In this document: in pieces, positions 51,528-60,246 of the stretch
How the letters are laid out: every line of letters starts with the position of its first letter
How positions within the stretch are numbered: the stretch's first letter is position 1
From: Actinomycetota bacterium
Lineage (GTDB): Bacteria; Actinomycetota; Acidimicrobiia; Acidimicrobiales; JAJPHD01
Length of the DNA: 64,000 nt
Direction of reading: 5' to 3'
Assembly: GCA_021325455.1 (NCBI GenBank)
Contig: JAJPHD010000013.1
Coordinates: 1-64,000, forward strand
The notes under the pieces: generated by a model
Seen by the model: the letters and a program-made list of their open reading frames with translations, nothing else
What the model was told of the DNA's origin: nothing
The model's database searches: none
Position numbers and translations under genes: made by a program

Positions 51528-54500
51528 CTCGATGGGCACCTGTCACCGTGAGCTTGAGGGTCAGGATCTCGAAGGGCTCGAGGACGGTCGAAAGGGCCGT
51601 CCCCGCTTCCATCGGCTCCAACGCCAGGGGGGCGATCTCCCGCTCCATCAGGTCCGCCCGAACGGCCCGGGAAAGGGGGAAGCCGACCTCGATCCGTACC
51701 GGGCCTCGACCGCCATGGGCCTCGTAGGCCCGCAGGATGAGCTCATCCCCCTCCTCGGCCTGCTTCAGGGTGTCGAGGACCACCCCGGGCCGGTCGACGC
51801 GGACCAGCGAGCCCGCCCTTGCCAGCGGACCGGGGTGGGGGTCGGCCAAGGTGGGCTCCAAGGCCATGTTGAGGGCCAACCCCTCCTCGACCACCCGACC
51901 GCCCTCGATGCCGCCCCGATGGGGCAGGAGGGAGTAGGTGAACCGGTGCCGGCCCTGGTCGGCCTCAGGGTCAGGGGAGGTGGGGGACCGCAGCAGGGAC
52001 AGGCGAAGGGTGTGGCCCCTTACGTCGTAGCCGTACTTGCTGTCGTTGAGAAGGGCCACCCCGTAGCCTGACTCCGAGAGGTCCGCCCAGCGGTGGGCGC
52101 ACACCTCGAAGCGGGCCTGGTCCCAGCTCGTGTTGGCATGGGTGGGGCGCTCGACGTGGCCGAACTGGATCTCGAAGCTGGCATGGGGAGCGCGCACGGC
52201 TACGGGGAAGGCCACCTTGAGCAGGCGGTGGCGCTCGTGCCAGTCCACCTCGGTCTCGAAGTCGATGCGGGGGGAGCCGGCATGGAGCCACACGACCTGA
52301 TCCAGCCGGGAGGACCCGAACGAGCGCCGCAGGCGCAGGCCGGCCCTAAGCGGGCCCGACTCCACCACCTCCAAGCTGTCGAGGGCGGTGAGGGCCGTGG
52401 TGCGGTCCTGGTAGTGGTCGTCGATGTCCCAGGCGTCGAAGTGCGGGGGTTCATCGTCAAAAAGCGCCAGCAGGTTGGCCCGCTCGCCGGCTGCCACCAC
52501 CTCCCGGGCAGCCACCTTATCGAAGACCGAGGTGAACAGCCCATCGGCGTCCAGGGTCAGGCGGAGCAGGCCGTTCTCCAGGCGATCGGGAGCGGCTTCC
52601 ACCGGAGCCTCCTCGAGAGGCGTGGTGGCGGGCAAAGCGTCCTCCGGCCCGAGGTCGAAGCTGGCCCACCCGCAGGGCGGCACCGGGACCCGGGCCAACC
52701 ATGACCCGTCATGGGCGCGCTGAACGGGATGGACCCTTCCGTCGCCGCCGGCCAGGGCCGGCCCCCGGGGGGCTCCGGGCAGGGGGACCGTCTCGTGGCG
52801 GGCGTGGCCGGCGGGGTTGAAGACCACCACGGGGCGCCTGGCCCACGACGTGTCGACCAAGCTCGCCAGGCCCTCCCGAGCGCGATAGGTGATCCGGCCG
52901 GCAGAGCCCAGCACCCGGGCGTGGGCCTCGCCCGTCTCCCGGTACACCCAGTTGATGCTGGACCCGGGCAGGATGTCGTGGAACTGGTGAAGGAGCAGCT
53001 CCTCCCAGGCCCGGTGGAGCTCCCCGGCCGGGTAGGCCTGGGCGCCCCCCAGGGCAGCCAGCCCCGAGGACCACAGCTCGGCTGCCCGCAGGGCCAGCTC
53101 GGCCTGCCGGTTGGCCGCCTTGGTCCTGGCCTGGGTGGTGTAGGTGCCCCGGTGGAACTCCAGGTAGAGCTCCCCCACCCAGGTGGCCAGGCGGGGCCCA
53201 TCGGAAGCCAGCCGGTCGAGGAAGTCCCTCACCGGCTCGACCCTCACCCTGGGCAGACCGCCCAGGTCCGCCAGGCGGGCGGCCCGCTCCAGCATCTCCC
53301 GGTTGGGCCCGCCCCCTCCGTCGCCGTACCCGAACGGGTAGAGGGACACAGCCGAGCGGCCGTGGTCGGCGAAGTTGGCCGTGCTGTGGCGCAGCTGGGC
53401 CACTGAGAAGTCACCGTTGTAGGTGTCAGCGGGCGGGAAGTGGGCCAGCACCCTCGTACCGTCGATGCCCTCCCACCAGAAGCTGTGGTGCGGGAAGCGG
53501 TTGGCGTCGTTCCAGGACAGCTTCTGGCTCACGAACGCCCTCACCCCGGCCCGGGCCAGGATCTGGGGCAGGCTGGCGGGGTAGCCGAAGGCGTCGGGCA
53601 GCCAGCAGTCCGTGGTCTCCACGCCGTAGGCCGAGGCGAAGAACCGCTTGCCGTGCAGCAGCTGGCGCACCAGGGACTCGCCCGAGGGGATGTTGCAGTC
53701 GGCCTCCACCCACATGGACCCGACCGGCTCCAGGCGTCCCTCCGCCACCCGTCGGCGCATCCGCTCGAACAGGTCGGGGTAGCTCTCCTGCATCCAGGCG
53801 TGGTGCTGGGCCTGGGAGCAGGCGAAGCGGTAGGCAGGATGAGCCTCCATGAGGCCGAGGGCCGTGGCCAGGGTGCGGGCGCACTTGCGCTTGGCCTCGC
53901 GCACGGGCCAGAGCCAGGCCGTGTCTATGTGGGCATGGCCAACCGCCGAGACCCAGTGGGCTCCGGCCGCCGCAGGCAGCGCCAGGGCATCGACCAGCCT
54001 GTCGCGGGCCGCCCTGGCCGAGGCTCCCACCGCCCGGGGGTCCAGGGCGGCGCAGGCTTCCCGGAGGGCGGCGAGCACCTCCGCCTTCCGGGGCTCGCCC
54101 GGGGGGAGGGCTCGAGCCAGCTCGGCCAGCACGCCCAGGTCCAGGGCCAGGGCGTCCACCACCTGGTTGCGCACCGCCAGATCCATCGGCCCCAGCTGCA
54201 GGCGGGGGGGCCCTCCGGGGTCGGGGTCGAGGAGCCTCTCGCCCCGGGCCACGGGGTTGGCCGCTGCCTCCAGGTACAGCTCCACCGCCTCGCCCCCTTC
54301 GGCCTTGGTGGCCAGGGTCACCTCCTGGTGGCGGGAGGAGACTCCCGCCAGCGGCGCCCCGTCCCGCCACAACAGGCCCTCGGCGCCGAACCCGGGGTCC
54401 CCGTGGTAGCCGAGGTCTGCCCGCAGGACGACCTCCTCGCCGGCCCAGTCCTCGGGCACCCGGCCCACCAGGCGGAACCAACATGTGTCCCAGTCCGCGC

Positions 54501-54687
54501 CCCACGCCCAGCCCGGGCCACAGGCCTCCCAGGGCCCGGCCACCGCTTCCTCATAGGGCACCGGCTCTCCGTGCACGGGGTGGGCGGCCAGGACCAGCGG
54601 CGAGAAGGGGCCGAGCCGGGCCGGCAGGACATAGCGGCGGAGCAGGTGCCCCACCCGGTCCAGGATCCGGCCAGCCTCATCGCGCAA
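51523..54687 (-). CDS. Glycoside hydrolase family 38 alpha-mannosidase
   Basis: 1054 residues. The catalytic domain has the zinc/active-site motif GHAHIDTAWLWPVREAKRK and the nucleophile Asp in DCWLPDAFGYPASLPQILARAGV; the C-terminal beta domains follow. It removes alpha-linked mannose, probably from glycans taken up or in the cell; no signal peptide is visible. A TTG start at 54687 follows AAGGAGG with a seven-base spacer. The 3' end overlaps the AT-rich hairpin. Confidence 0.92.
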   Translation of the reverse strand: MRDEAGRILDRVGHLLRRYVLPARLGPFSPLVLAAHPVHGEPVPYEEAVAGPWEACGPGWAWGADWDTCWFRLVGRVPEDWAGEEVVLRADLGYHGDPGFGAEGLLWRDGAPLAGVSSRHQEVTLATKAEGGEAVELYLEAAANPVARGERLLDPDPGGPPRLQLGPMDLAVRNQVVDALALDLGVLAELARALPPGEPRKAEVLAALREACAALDPRAVGASARAARDRLVDALALPAAAGAHWVSAVGHAHIDTAWLWPVREAKRKCARTLATALGLMEAHPAYRFACSQAQHHAWMQESYPDLFERMRRRVAEGRLEPVGSMWVEADCNIPSGESLVRQLLHGKRFFASAYGVETTDCWLPDAFGYPASLPQILARAGVRAFVSQKLSWNDANRFPHHSFWWEGIDGTRVLAHFPPADTYNGDFSVAQLRHSTANFADHGRSAVSLYPFGYGDGGGGPNREMLERAARLADLGGLPRVRVEPVRDFLDRLASDGPRLATWVGELYLEFHRGTYTTQARTKAANRQAELALRAAELWSSGLAALGGAQAYPAGELHRAWEELLLHQFHDILPGSSINWVYRETGEAHARVLGSAGRITYRAREGLASLVDTSWARRPVVVFNPAGHARHETVPLPGAPRGPALAGGDGRVHPVQRAHDGSWLARVPVPPCGWASFDLGPEDALPATTPLEEAPVEAAPDRLENGLLRLTLDADGLFTSVFDKVAAREVVAAGERANLLALFDDEPPHFDAWDIDDHYQDRTTALTALDSLEVVESGPLRAGLRLRRSFGSSRLDQVVWLHAGSPRIDFETEVDWHERHRLLKVAFPVAVRAPHASFEIQFGHVERPTHANTSWDQARFEVCAHRWADLSESGYGVALLNDSKYGYDVRGHTLRLSLLRSPTSPDPEADQGRHRFTYSLLPHRGGIEGGRVVEEGLALNMALEPTLADPHPGPLARAGSLVRVDRPGVVLDTLKQAEEGDELILRAYEAHGGRGPVRIEVGFPLSRAVRADLMEREIAPLALEPMEAGTALSTVLEPFEILTLKLTVTGAHRD

Positions 54688-54890
54688 GGGCGCGCCTCCT
54701 TGGTGTCGTCTCTGCTCTCGGCCCGGCTGCCGTGGCCCACACGGCTGGGGTCGTCGTGGGCGACCCCGCCTCAGCGCGGAAGGCTAGCCCAGTGGGCCAG
54801 GAAGAACGTCGGAGGGGCCTGAGCGCCCAGCGCTAACTGGGTCACGGGACCCCCTGTGCTCGGCCGGGGAGAAACGGCTGGAACTGCTCG

Positions 54891-55418
54891 TCAGCGCGGC
54901 TCCCGAGCGGAATAGACCCGTTCGGCGAAGTCCTCGACCGTCTCCCCGCATTCCTTCAGGCGCCGCTCGGCCATCTCGGCAGAAGGGGCACTGAACAGGT
55001 CCCGGGCCCGCAGCTCCCGGAACCAGCGGCGCAGGCGGTCGTAGCTCTGCTCCTCCTCTTCCAGCTCGGGCAGGGTGAGCTTGTCTATCTCGATCTCCCT
55101 TCTCACCTCGGCCTCGAACTTGTCGCACTCGGCCAGGAACTCCGCCCACTCGGCCTCGCGGTCCTCGGTGAACATGCGCTCCAGCAGGGAGGCCGTCTCC
55201 TCGGAGGGGACCACATCGAAGACATAGAGCTGGCCATCGGCCCGCTCCACCAGCCGGGCGGCCCGCTCCACCCGCTCGTCGAAGCCCTCCCCCGTGGGAA
55301 GAGCCCACGTGGCCTGCTGGAGGGAGACGGCTCCCGCCCTTCTCAGCTCCCGCCAGATCGCCACGCGATGGCGCGAGGGCTCCGCCGGGACGCGGTAGGC
55401 GAGCACCCGCCAGCTCAT
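54891..55418 (-). CDS. ChrB N-terminal-domain protein (possible regulator)
   Basis: 175 residues. MSWRVLAYRVPAEPSRHRVAIWRELRRAGAVSLQQATWALP matches the N-terminal winged-helix part of chromate resistance regulator ChrB; the C-terminal enzyme-like ChrB domain is absent and a Glu-rich helical part follows (EAEWAEFLAECDKFEAEVRREIEIDKL). Truncated ChrB proteins often act as regulators of transporters. Divergent from dedA with a promoter region between. Confidence 0.78.
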   Translation of the reverse strand: MSWRVLAYRVPAEPSRHRVAIWRELRRAGAVSLQQATWALPTGEGFDERVERAARLVERADGQLYVFDVVPSEETASLLERMFTEDREAEWAEFLAECDKFEAEVRREIEIDKLTLPELEEEEQSYDRLRRWFRELRARDLFSAPSAEMAERRLKECGETVEDFAERVYSAREPR

Positions 55419-55492
55419 GGCGCCATGCCCTCCGGGCCGCTCCAGGCGCCGGCCGCTGCCATGCTCTGTCGCCCGTCTACTTTCGTAACGCA

Positions 55493-55501
55493 TGCTACAA
55501 T
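55493..55501 (+). promoter_or_regulatory. Extended -10 promoter element TGCTACAAT
   Basis: A TGN-TACAAT element lies in an AT-rich pocket of the ChrB-like/DedA intergenic region, 160 bp upstream of the dedA start. The surrounding GTAAC, GCATGC and AGTACT elements may be regulator sites for the neighbouring ChrB-like protein. Confidence 0.45.
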
Positions 55502-55661
55502 CCAGTACTGTAACAATTATGCCCGTCAAAGGGGGACGTGCCGTACCTGGTGGACCCTGGCTCCTCCCCCCGACAGCCGTCCCGCTCCTCAGCGCCCCGG
55601 GGGCCGCACCGGCCACGGCGGGCCGCCGGAGCCCCCCCAGGGGAGCCGTCGAGGAGGCCCG

Positions 55662-56432
55662 GTGACCCCCCAGCCCCACCTCCCCGGCATCTTCCGCACC
55701 CTCGAGCCCCTACTGGCCCACTACGGCTACCTGGCCGTGGGCGGCCTGGTGCTGCTCGAGGACTTCGGGGTCCCCGCCCCGGGCGAGACGGTGCTCATCG
55801 CCGCCGCCGTCTATGCCGGCGCCGGGCGCCTGAACGTGGTGGCGGTGGCCGCCTTGGCCTTCGTGGCCGCCGTCCTGGGCGACAACATCGGCTACGCCAT
55901 CGGCCACTTCGGGGGCAGGGAGCTGGCCCTGCGCTGGGGGCGCTACGTGCTCCTCACGCCCGAGCGCCTCGACCACGCCGAGGACTTCTTCCGCCGCCAC
56001 GGAGGCAAGGTGGTGAGCATCGCCCGGTTCGTGGAGGGCCTGCGCCAGGTCAACGGGATCATCGCCGGGATCTCCGAGATGCCCTGGATCGCCCGCTTCG
56101 TCCCCTACAACGCCCTGGGGGCGGCGCTGTGGGTGGGCCTGTGGGTCACCGTGGGCTACACCGCCGGGAACCACATCGACGCCATCTACCACCAGGTCAT
56201 CCATTACGAGGCCTACTTCGGCATCGCCGTGGTGGTGGTGTTCCTGGCCTACCTGGGTCACCGGCTCTGGCGCCGCCGCCAACGGTCCCTCTCCCCCTCC
56301 CGGGCCGGCTCCCCGGTAGAGCCCGGCGTCCTCATCGGCAGCAACTCGACGGCCGAGGACCCAGATAGGTCCCCGCTGCCGGGGGGTCCGGCCGTCGACC
56401 AGGAGGGTCGACCCGGCCCCAGCGCCTCATAG
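55662..56432 (+). CDS. DedA-family membrane protein
   Basis: 256 residues with five to six helices. The DedA/VTT core is clear: LVLLEDFGVPAPGETVLIAAAVYAGAG, FVAAVLGDNIGYAIGHFGG, and FFRRHGGKVVSIARFVEGLRQVNGIIAGISEMPWIARFVPYNALGAALWVG. The EDFGVPAPGE and RFVEGLRQVNGIIAG motifs carry the conserved acidic and arginine residues. DedA proteins help move lipid carriers and affect envelope homeostasis. GTG start after GAGGAGGCCCG. Confidence 0.9.
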   Translation: MTPQPHLPGIFRTLEPLLAHYGYLAVGGLVLLEDFGVPAPGETVLIAAAVYAGAGRLNVVAVAALAFVAAVLGDNIGYAIGHFGGRELALRWGRYVLLTPERLDHAEDFFRRHGGKVVSIARFVEGLRQVNGIIAGISEMPWIARFVPYNALGAALWVGLWVTVGYTAGNHIDAIYHQVIHYEAYFGIAVVVVFLAYLGHRLWRRRQRSLSPSRAGSPVEPGVLIGSNSTAEDPDRSPLPGGPAVDQEGRPGPSAS

Positions 56433-56553
56433 GGGTGCGCCTCCCGGTGGGGAGACCCTGACCTACTCCCCGCCAGGACTTCCCGCTCCTCTCACCCCAG
56501 CCCTCCAGCAGCCCTGCCTCATCCCACCCTCCGGGCAGCCACGGACACTGGGC

Positions 56554-57423
56554 ATGGCCTTCGATCTGGAGCACTACAAGCGCCGGGCATCCAGGCTGCT
56601 CTGGGACGACCTCGACTTCGGGTCGTTCCGAGCTGAACCCCTCCGTCCCGAGGTCCTCCGCTGTCTCAGCTACATGCACGACGTCGAGTACCACACGGTG
56701 TGCTATCTCCGGGACCTCCTGCTAACTCCGGCTCACGCTGACCCCCGGATGACGGCCTTCCTCAGCATGTGGGCCTACGAGGAGCTCTGGCACGGCGAGG
56801 CGCTGGCGGGGGTGCTGGAGGCCCACGGGCACCCCCACGGCGATGACCGGGTGGCCGCTCTCCGGGCGGGCCTGGGATGGCGGGACCGCGTCCGGCCCCT
56901 CGTCATGGCTGCCGGAGGCTGGTGGGCGGGGCCCAGTTTCGTCGCCTTGCAGATGGCATGGGGAGCGGTGAACGAGTCCACCACCCAGGCCGGGTACTCG
57001 CTGCTCGCCCGCCAGGCCGGCCACCCCGTGCTCGCCCAGCTGCTGTCCCGGATCATGCGCCAGGAAGGCGTGCACCTGGACTTCTACACCAGCCAGGCCA
57101 GGGCCCGGCTGGCCGCCAGCGCCAAGGCCCAGCACCTCACCCGTTGGGCTCTGGCCCGGCTGTGGCGTCCGGTGGGATCGGGGGTCATGCCGCCCGAAGA
57201 GACCGGGTTCGTGCTCTCCTACCTGCTGGGGGACGCCGAAGGCCGCCGGCAGGCCGAGCGCTTGGACCGCCGGATCGACCGCCTCCCCGGCCTGGCCGGG
57301 CTCGGGCTGCTGCGCCGAGTGGTGGAGGCCATTCCCTGCCCCCAGCCGGGCCCACCCCGGGCGGATCCTGTCCGAGGCCCGGCTGCTGCCCGGCAGGGGG
57401 GAAGGGGTACCGTCTCTGCGTGA
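56554..57423 (+). CDS. Ferritin-like diiron protein
   Basis: 289 residues, four-helix bundle. Diiron ligands appear in order: Glu/His in YMHDVEYHTVCYL, EExxH in WAYEELWHGEAL, Glu in WGAVNESTTQAGY and ExxH in IMRQEGVHLDFY. This resembles acyl-ACP desaturase and related oxygen-activating enzymes. The last 25 residues are Pro/Gly-rich. Its stop overlaps the next gene as GTGA, so the two are translationally coupled. Substrate unknown. Confidence 0.8.
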   Translation: MAFDLEHYKRRASRLLWDDLDFGSFRAEPLRPEVLRCLSYMHDVEYHTVCYLRDLLLTPAHADPRMTAFLSMWAYEELWHGEALAGVLEAHGHPHGDDRVAALRAGLGWRDRVRPLVMAAGGWWAGPSFVALQMAWGAVNESTTQAGYSLLARQAGHPVLAQLLSRIMRQEGVHLDFYTSQARARLAASAKAQHLTRWALARLWRPVGSGVMPPEETGFVLSYLLGDAEGRRQAERLDRRIDRLPGLAGLGLLRRVVEAIPCPQPGPPRADPVRGPAAARQGGRGTVSA

Positions 57424-58418
57424 CAACGATCTACCGGGATGCAGATGCCAGCCTCGACGACCTACAGGGGCTCCCCGTCACCATCGTCGGCTTCGGCAAC
57501 CAGGGACAGGCGCAGGCCCTCAACCTCCGGGACTCGGGAGTGGAGGGCATCGTCGTTGCCAACCGGGAGGACGACTACCGGGAGCGGGCCGCCGCGGCCG
57601 GGTTCCCCGTCATGGCCATACCCGACGGCGTCCGCCGGGCCGGCGTGGTGCTCCTCCTCATACCGGACGAGGTCCAACCTCAGGTGTTCCGGGCGGAAGT
57701 GGCTCCGAACCTGGCCACAGGGAGCTGCCTGGTGGTGGCATCCGGCTACAACCTGGCCTTCGGCCTCCTCGACGTCCCTCCCGGAGTGGACGTCGTCATG
57801 GTTGCCCCCCGCATGATCGGCGCCGCCGTCCGGTCCCTCTATGCACAGGGGAAGGGCTTCCCCTGCTTTGTCTCGGTGGAGCGCGACGCCACGGGCCGGG
57901 CCTTGGCACTGGCCCTGGCCGTCGCCAGGGGGATCGGGGCCACGCGGGCCGGAGCCATCGGCTCCTCGGCCCGGGAGGAGGCCGCCCTGGACCTCTTCAG
58001 CGAGCAGGCGGTGTGGCCGGTGATCCTCTCGGTGTTCCGGGCTGCCTACGACGTGCTGCACGCCGAGGGGTTCTCGGACGAGGCCGTGCTCTCCGAGCTG
58101 TACCTCTCGGGCGAGCCGGCCGAGGTCATGACTGCCGCCGCCGAGGTGGGCCTGTTCGAGCAGCTGGCCCTGCACTCCCAGACGAGCCAGTACGGCCAGC
58201 TGCGCTCCTTGCTCATGTCCGACGAGTCGGCCCTGCGGGCCCGCTTCGCCGAGGTGATGCGGGGCTCCATCCTCTCGGGCACCTTCGCCCTGGAGTGGTC
58301 CTCGGGGTCGGAAGGGGGCCCCGACCGCATCGCCCCGCTCCGAGAGCAGGCCCTCGCTCACCCGCTGGTGGCCGCCGAGAGGAAGGTGCGCGACGGATTG
58401 GCGAGGCGGCTCCCGTAG
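57420..58418 (+). CDS. Ketol-acid reductoisomerase-like protein with altered active site
   Basis: 332 residues with the KARI architecture: Rossmann GFGNQGQAQALNL near 24, LIPDEVQPQVF near 80-90, the GIGATRAGAIGSSAREEAALDLFSEQAVW metal region with Asp191 and Glu195, and the all-helical C-terminal part. The catalytic His of LAFAHGFN is Ser108 (VVASGYN), the Lys of APKGPG is Arg131 (APRMIG), and only one Glu of the E-x3-E helix is kept. So it is probably not a normal IlvC. The GTG overlaps the diiron gene stop. Confidence 0.8.
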   Translation: MTTIYRDADASLDDLQGLPVTIVGFGNQGQAQALNLRDSGVEGIVVANREDDYRERAAAAGFPVMAIPDGVRRAGVVLLLIPDEVQPQVFRAEVAPNLATGSCLVVASGYNLAFGLLDVPPGVDVVMVAPRMIGAAVRSLYAQGKGFPCFVSVERDATGRALALALAVARGIGATRAGAIGSSAREEAALDLFSEQAVWPVILSVFRAAYDVLHAEGFSDEAVLSELYLSGEPAEVMTAAAEVGLFEQLALHSQTSQYGQLRSLLMSDESALRARFAEVMRGSILSGTFALEWSSGSEGGPDRIAPLREQALAHPLVAAERKVRDGLARRLP

Positions 58419-58497
58419 CGGGTGCGGCCGGGGGTGGGCCTCGGTCGGCCCGCTGGAGGGGTCCAGGTTCCCGGCTCCGGGCCCGACCAAGGTCGGA

Positions 58498-58513
58498 ATA
58501 CCCATAGGGGTAT
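58498..58513. promoter_or_regulatory. CsoR/CstR-type operator before the thioredoxin operon
   Basis: ATACCC-ATAG-GGGTAT has perfect 6-base arms and continues into TATACT, a good -10 sequence, so bound repressor would block RNA polymerase. The form ATACCC-N4-GGGTAT is that of the CsoR/CstR copper or sulfide sensors. The same pattern occurs at 60231. No CsoR-like gene is in the window. Confidence 0.68.
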
Positions 58514-58569
58514 ACTGGTTCACATCACCGTGAGGAGCCCGAACAGCGGCTCCAGGACAGGAGGAAGCG

Positions 58570-58977
58570 GTGACGGTCGCGCTGAACAACGGCAACTTCG
58601 ATGAGACCGTGAGGTCGAACGAGACGGTGCTCGTGGATTTCTGGGCCAGCTGGTGCGGTCCGTGCCGGATGTTCGCCCCCATCTTCGAAGCGGCATCGGT
58701 CGCCCACCCCGACCTGGTCTTTGCCAAGGTCGACACCGAGGAGGAGCAAGAGCTAGCGGCCCGGTTCGGGATCATGTCGATCCCCACGCTGATGGTCTTT
58801 CGCCAGAGCGTGCTGCTCTACGCCCAGCCCGGGGCGCTCCCCGGCCCTGCCCTCGAAGAGCTGATCAACAAGGTGCAGGCGCTCGACATGGAGGAGGTGC
58901 ACCGCCAACTGGCCAGGGCCAGCTCGGCACCTCAGGGGCCGGCGGTGGAGGAGCCAACCCGAGGGGAGGTGGCCTGA
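58570..58977 (+). CDS. Thioredoxin
   Basis: 135 residues. LVDFWASWCGPCRMFAPIFE contains the CGPC active site (Cys29-Cys32) and SIPTLMVF the cis-proline. A C-terminal extension of about 30 residues after the fold is rich in Ala and Glu. GTG start after AGGAAGC. It is the first gene of an operon with a DUF302 protein (2-bp gap) and a deacetylase, behind a CsoR/CstR-type site, so it is likely induced by copper or reactive sulfur rather than a housekeeping TrxA. Confidence 0.92.
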   Translation: MTVALNNGNFDETVRSNETVLVDFWASWCGPCRMFAPIFEAASVAHPDLVFAKVDTEEEQELAARFGIMSIPTLMVFRQSVLLYAQPGALPGPALEELINKVQALDMEEVHRQLARASSAPQGPAVEEPTRGEVA

Positions 58978-58979
58978 CC

Positions 58980-59378
58980 ATGGAGGCCTTCGAGACGGTC
59001 CTCGAGCGGCCGCTGGACGATGCCGAGACAGTGGTACGCGAGGCGCTGGCCGAGGAGGGGTTCGGGGTCCTGACCGAGATCGATGTTGCTGCCACCCTGG
59101 AGGCCAAGCTCGGCGTGCACCGGTCGCCGCTCAAGATCCTCGGGGCCTGCAACCCGGGGCTCGCCCATCGGGCTCTGGGCATCGACCCCAGCCTGGCCCT
59201 GGTCCTGCCCTGCAATGTGGTCCTCGAGGACGCTGGCGAGGGCCGTAGCCGGGTGGCCATCGTCGATCCTCGTCTCCTCCTCGCCACGGGCGGGGGGGCG
59301 TCAGATGGTGAGCTCGAGACGCTGGGGGCACAAGCTGCCGCCTCCCTCGAACGGGTGGCCGACCGTCTGAAGGGATGA
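58980..59378 (+). CDS. DUF302-domain protein
   Basis: 132 residues: LDDAETVVREALAEEGFGVLTEIDVAATLEAKLGVHRSPLKILGACNPGLAHRALGIDPSLALVLPCNVVLED matches the DUF302 fold with its Cys-Asn-Pro signature and VLPCNVV strand. DUF302 proteins often accompany sulfur or copper stress genes; biochemical function is unknown. The stop overlaps the next start as ATGA. Confidence 0.85.
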   Translation: MEAFETVLERPLDDAETVVREALAEEGFGVLTEIDVAATLEAKLGVHRSPLKILGACNPGLAHRALGIDPSLALVLPCNVVLEDAGEGRSRVAIVDPRLLLATGGGASDGELETLGAQAAASLERVADRLKG

Positions 59379-60100
59379 CGATGGCGGGCGGCCCGGACAG
59401 CCAGGACCTCCCAGCTGCCAGGTCGGTGCTGGCCGTCTGCGCCCATCCCGACGACGAGAGCTTCGGGCTCGGAGCGGTGCTTGACCGCTTCGTCGAGAAC
59501 GGCGCCCTGGTGTCCGTGCTGTGCTTCACCCGCGGGGAGGCCTCCACTCTTGGCATCACCGAGGCGGCTCTTGACGAGCTGCGCAGCGCCGAGCTGGCCC
59601 GGGCCGCTGCCGAGCTCGGCGTCGCCCGGGTGGAGCTGACCGCTCATCCTGACGGCTCGTTGGAGTCGGAACCCCTGGACCAGCTGGCCGCCGAGGTGGC
59701 GGCCATGGCCCTGGAGGTGGGTGCGGAGCTGCTGGTCGTCTTCGATGAAGACGGCGTCACGGACCACCCCGATCACCGCCGTGCCACCCAGGCTGCTCTG
59801 GCCGGCGCCCCTGGACTGGCGGCGCTGGCCTGGACCGTCCCCCGGAGCGTCTCTCAGGTCCTCAACGCCGAGCTGGGCACCACCTTCATCGGGCGTCCCG
59901 AGGAAGAGATCGACCTGGTGCTGCGGGTGGACCGCGCTCGTCAGCATCGAGCGATCGCCTGCCACCAGAGCCAGTCCACCAACAACCCCGTGCTCAGGAG
60001 ACGGCTCGAACTGCTAGGTGATACCGAGTCGCTGCACTGGCTTCGCAAGGCAGATCCTCACGTTCCCCCCCGGCTCCCCCACCACCCGAGGAGGCCCTAG
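59375..60100 (+). CDS. PIG-L/LmbE-family zinc deacetylase
   Basis: 241 residues with the metal motif AHPDDESFGLG and the later HPDHRRATQAA histidines. In actinobacteria this family includes MshB and Mca, which act on mycothiol precursors and mycothiol conjugates. Its place behind a thioredoxin and DUF302 gene suggests a thiol-related role, but this is inferred. The C-terminus is Pro/His/Arg-rich. Confidence 0.88.
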   Translation: MTMAGGPDSQDLPAARSVLAVCAHPDDESFGLGAVLDRFVENGALVSVLCFTRGEASTLGITEAALDELRSAELARAAAELGVARVELTAHPDGSLESEPLDQLAAEVAAMALEVGAELLVVFDEDGVTDHPDHRRATQAALAGAPGLAALAWTVPRSVSQVLNAELGTTFIGRPEEEIDLVLRVDRARQHRAIACHQSQSTNNPVLRRRLELLGDTESLHWLRKADPHVPPRLPHHPRRP

Positions 60101-60230
60101 TCGAGGCCGAGGGCCCGCCGGGCGCCCCGGCACCGAGCCTGCCGTCCTCTGCCAGGCCGGGCTCCTCGGCCACTCCTGGGCCGAGCTCCCCGCTCTCCGA
60201 GCGAGTGGCAGGCCCGGCTTCATCTCTGTG

Positions 60231-60246
60231 ATACCCTACTGGGTAT
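60231..60246. promoter_or_regulatory. CsoR/CstR-type operator overlapping a start codon
   Basis: ATACCC-TACT-GGGTAT has the same arms and spacing as the site at 58498. The ATG of the small Cys-rich protein begins at 60245, inside the second arm, so the transcript is probably leaderless or starts within the operator. Confidence 0.68.
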
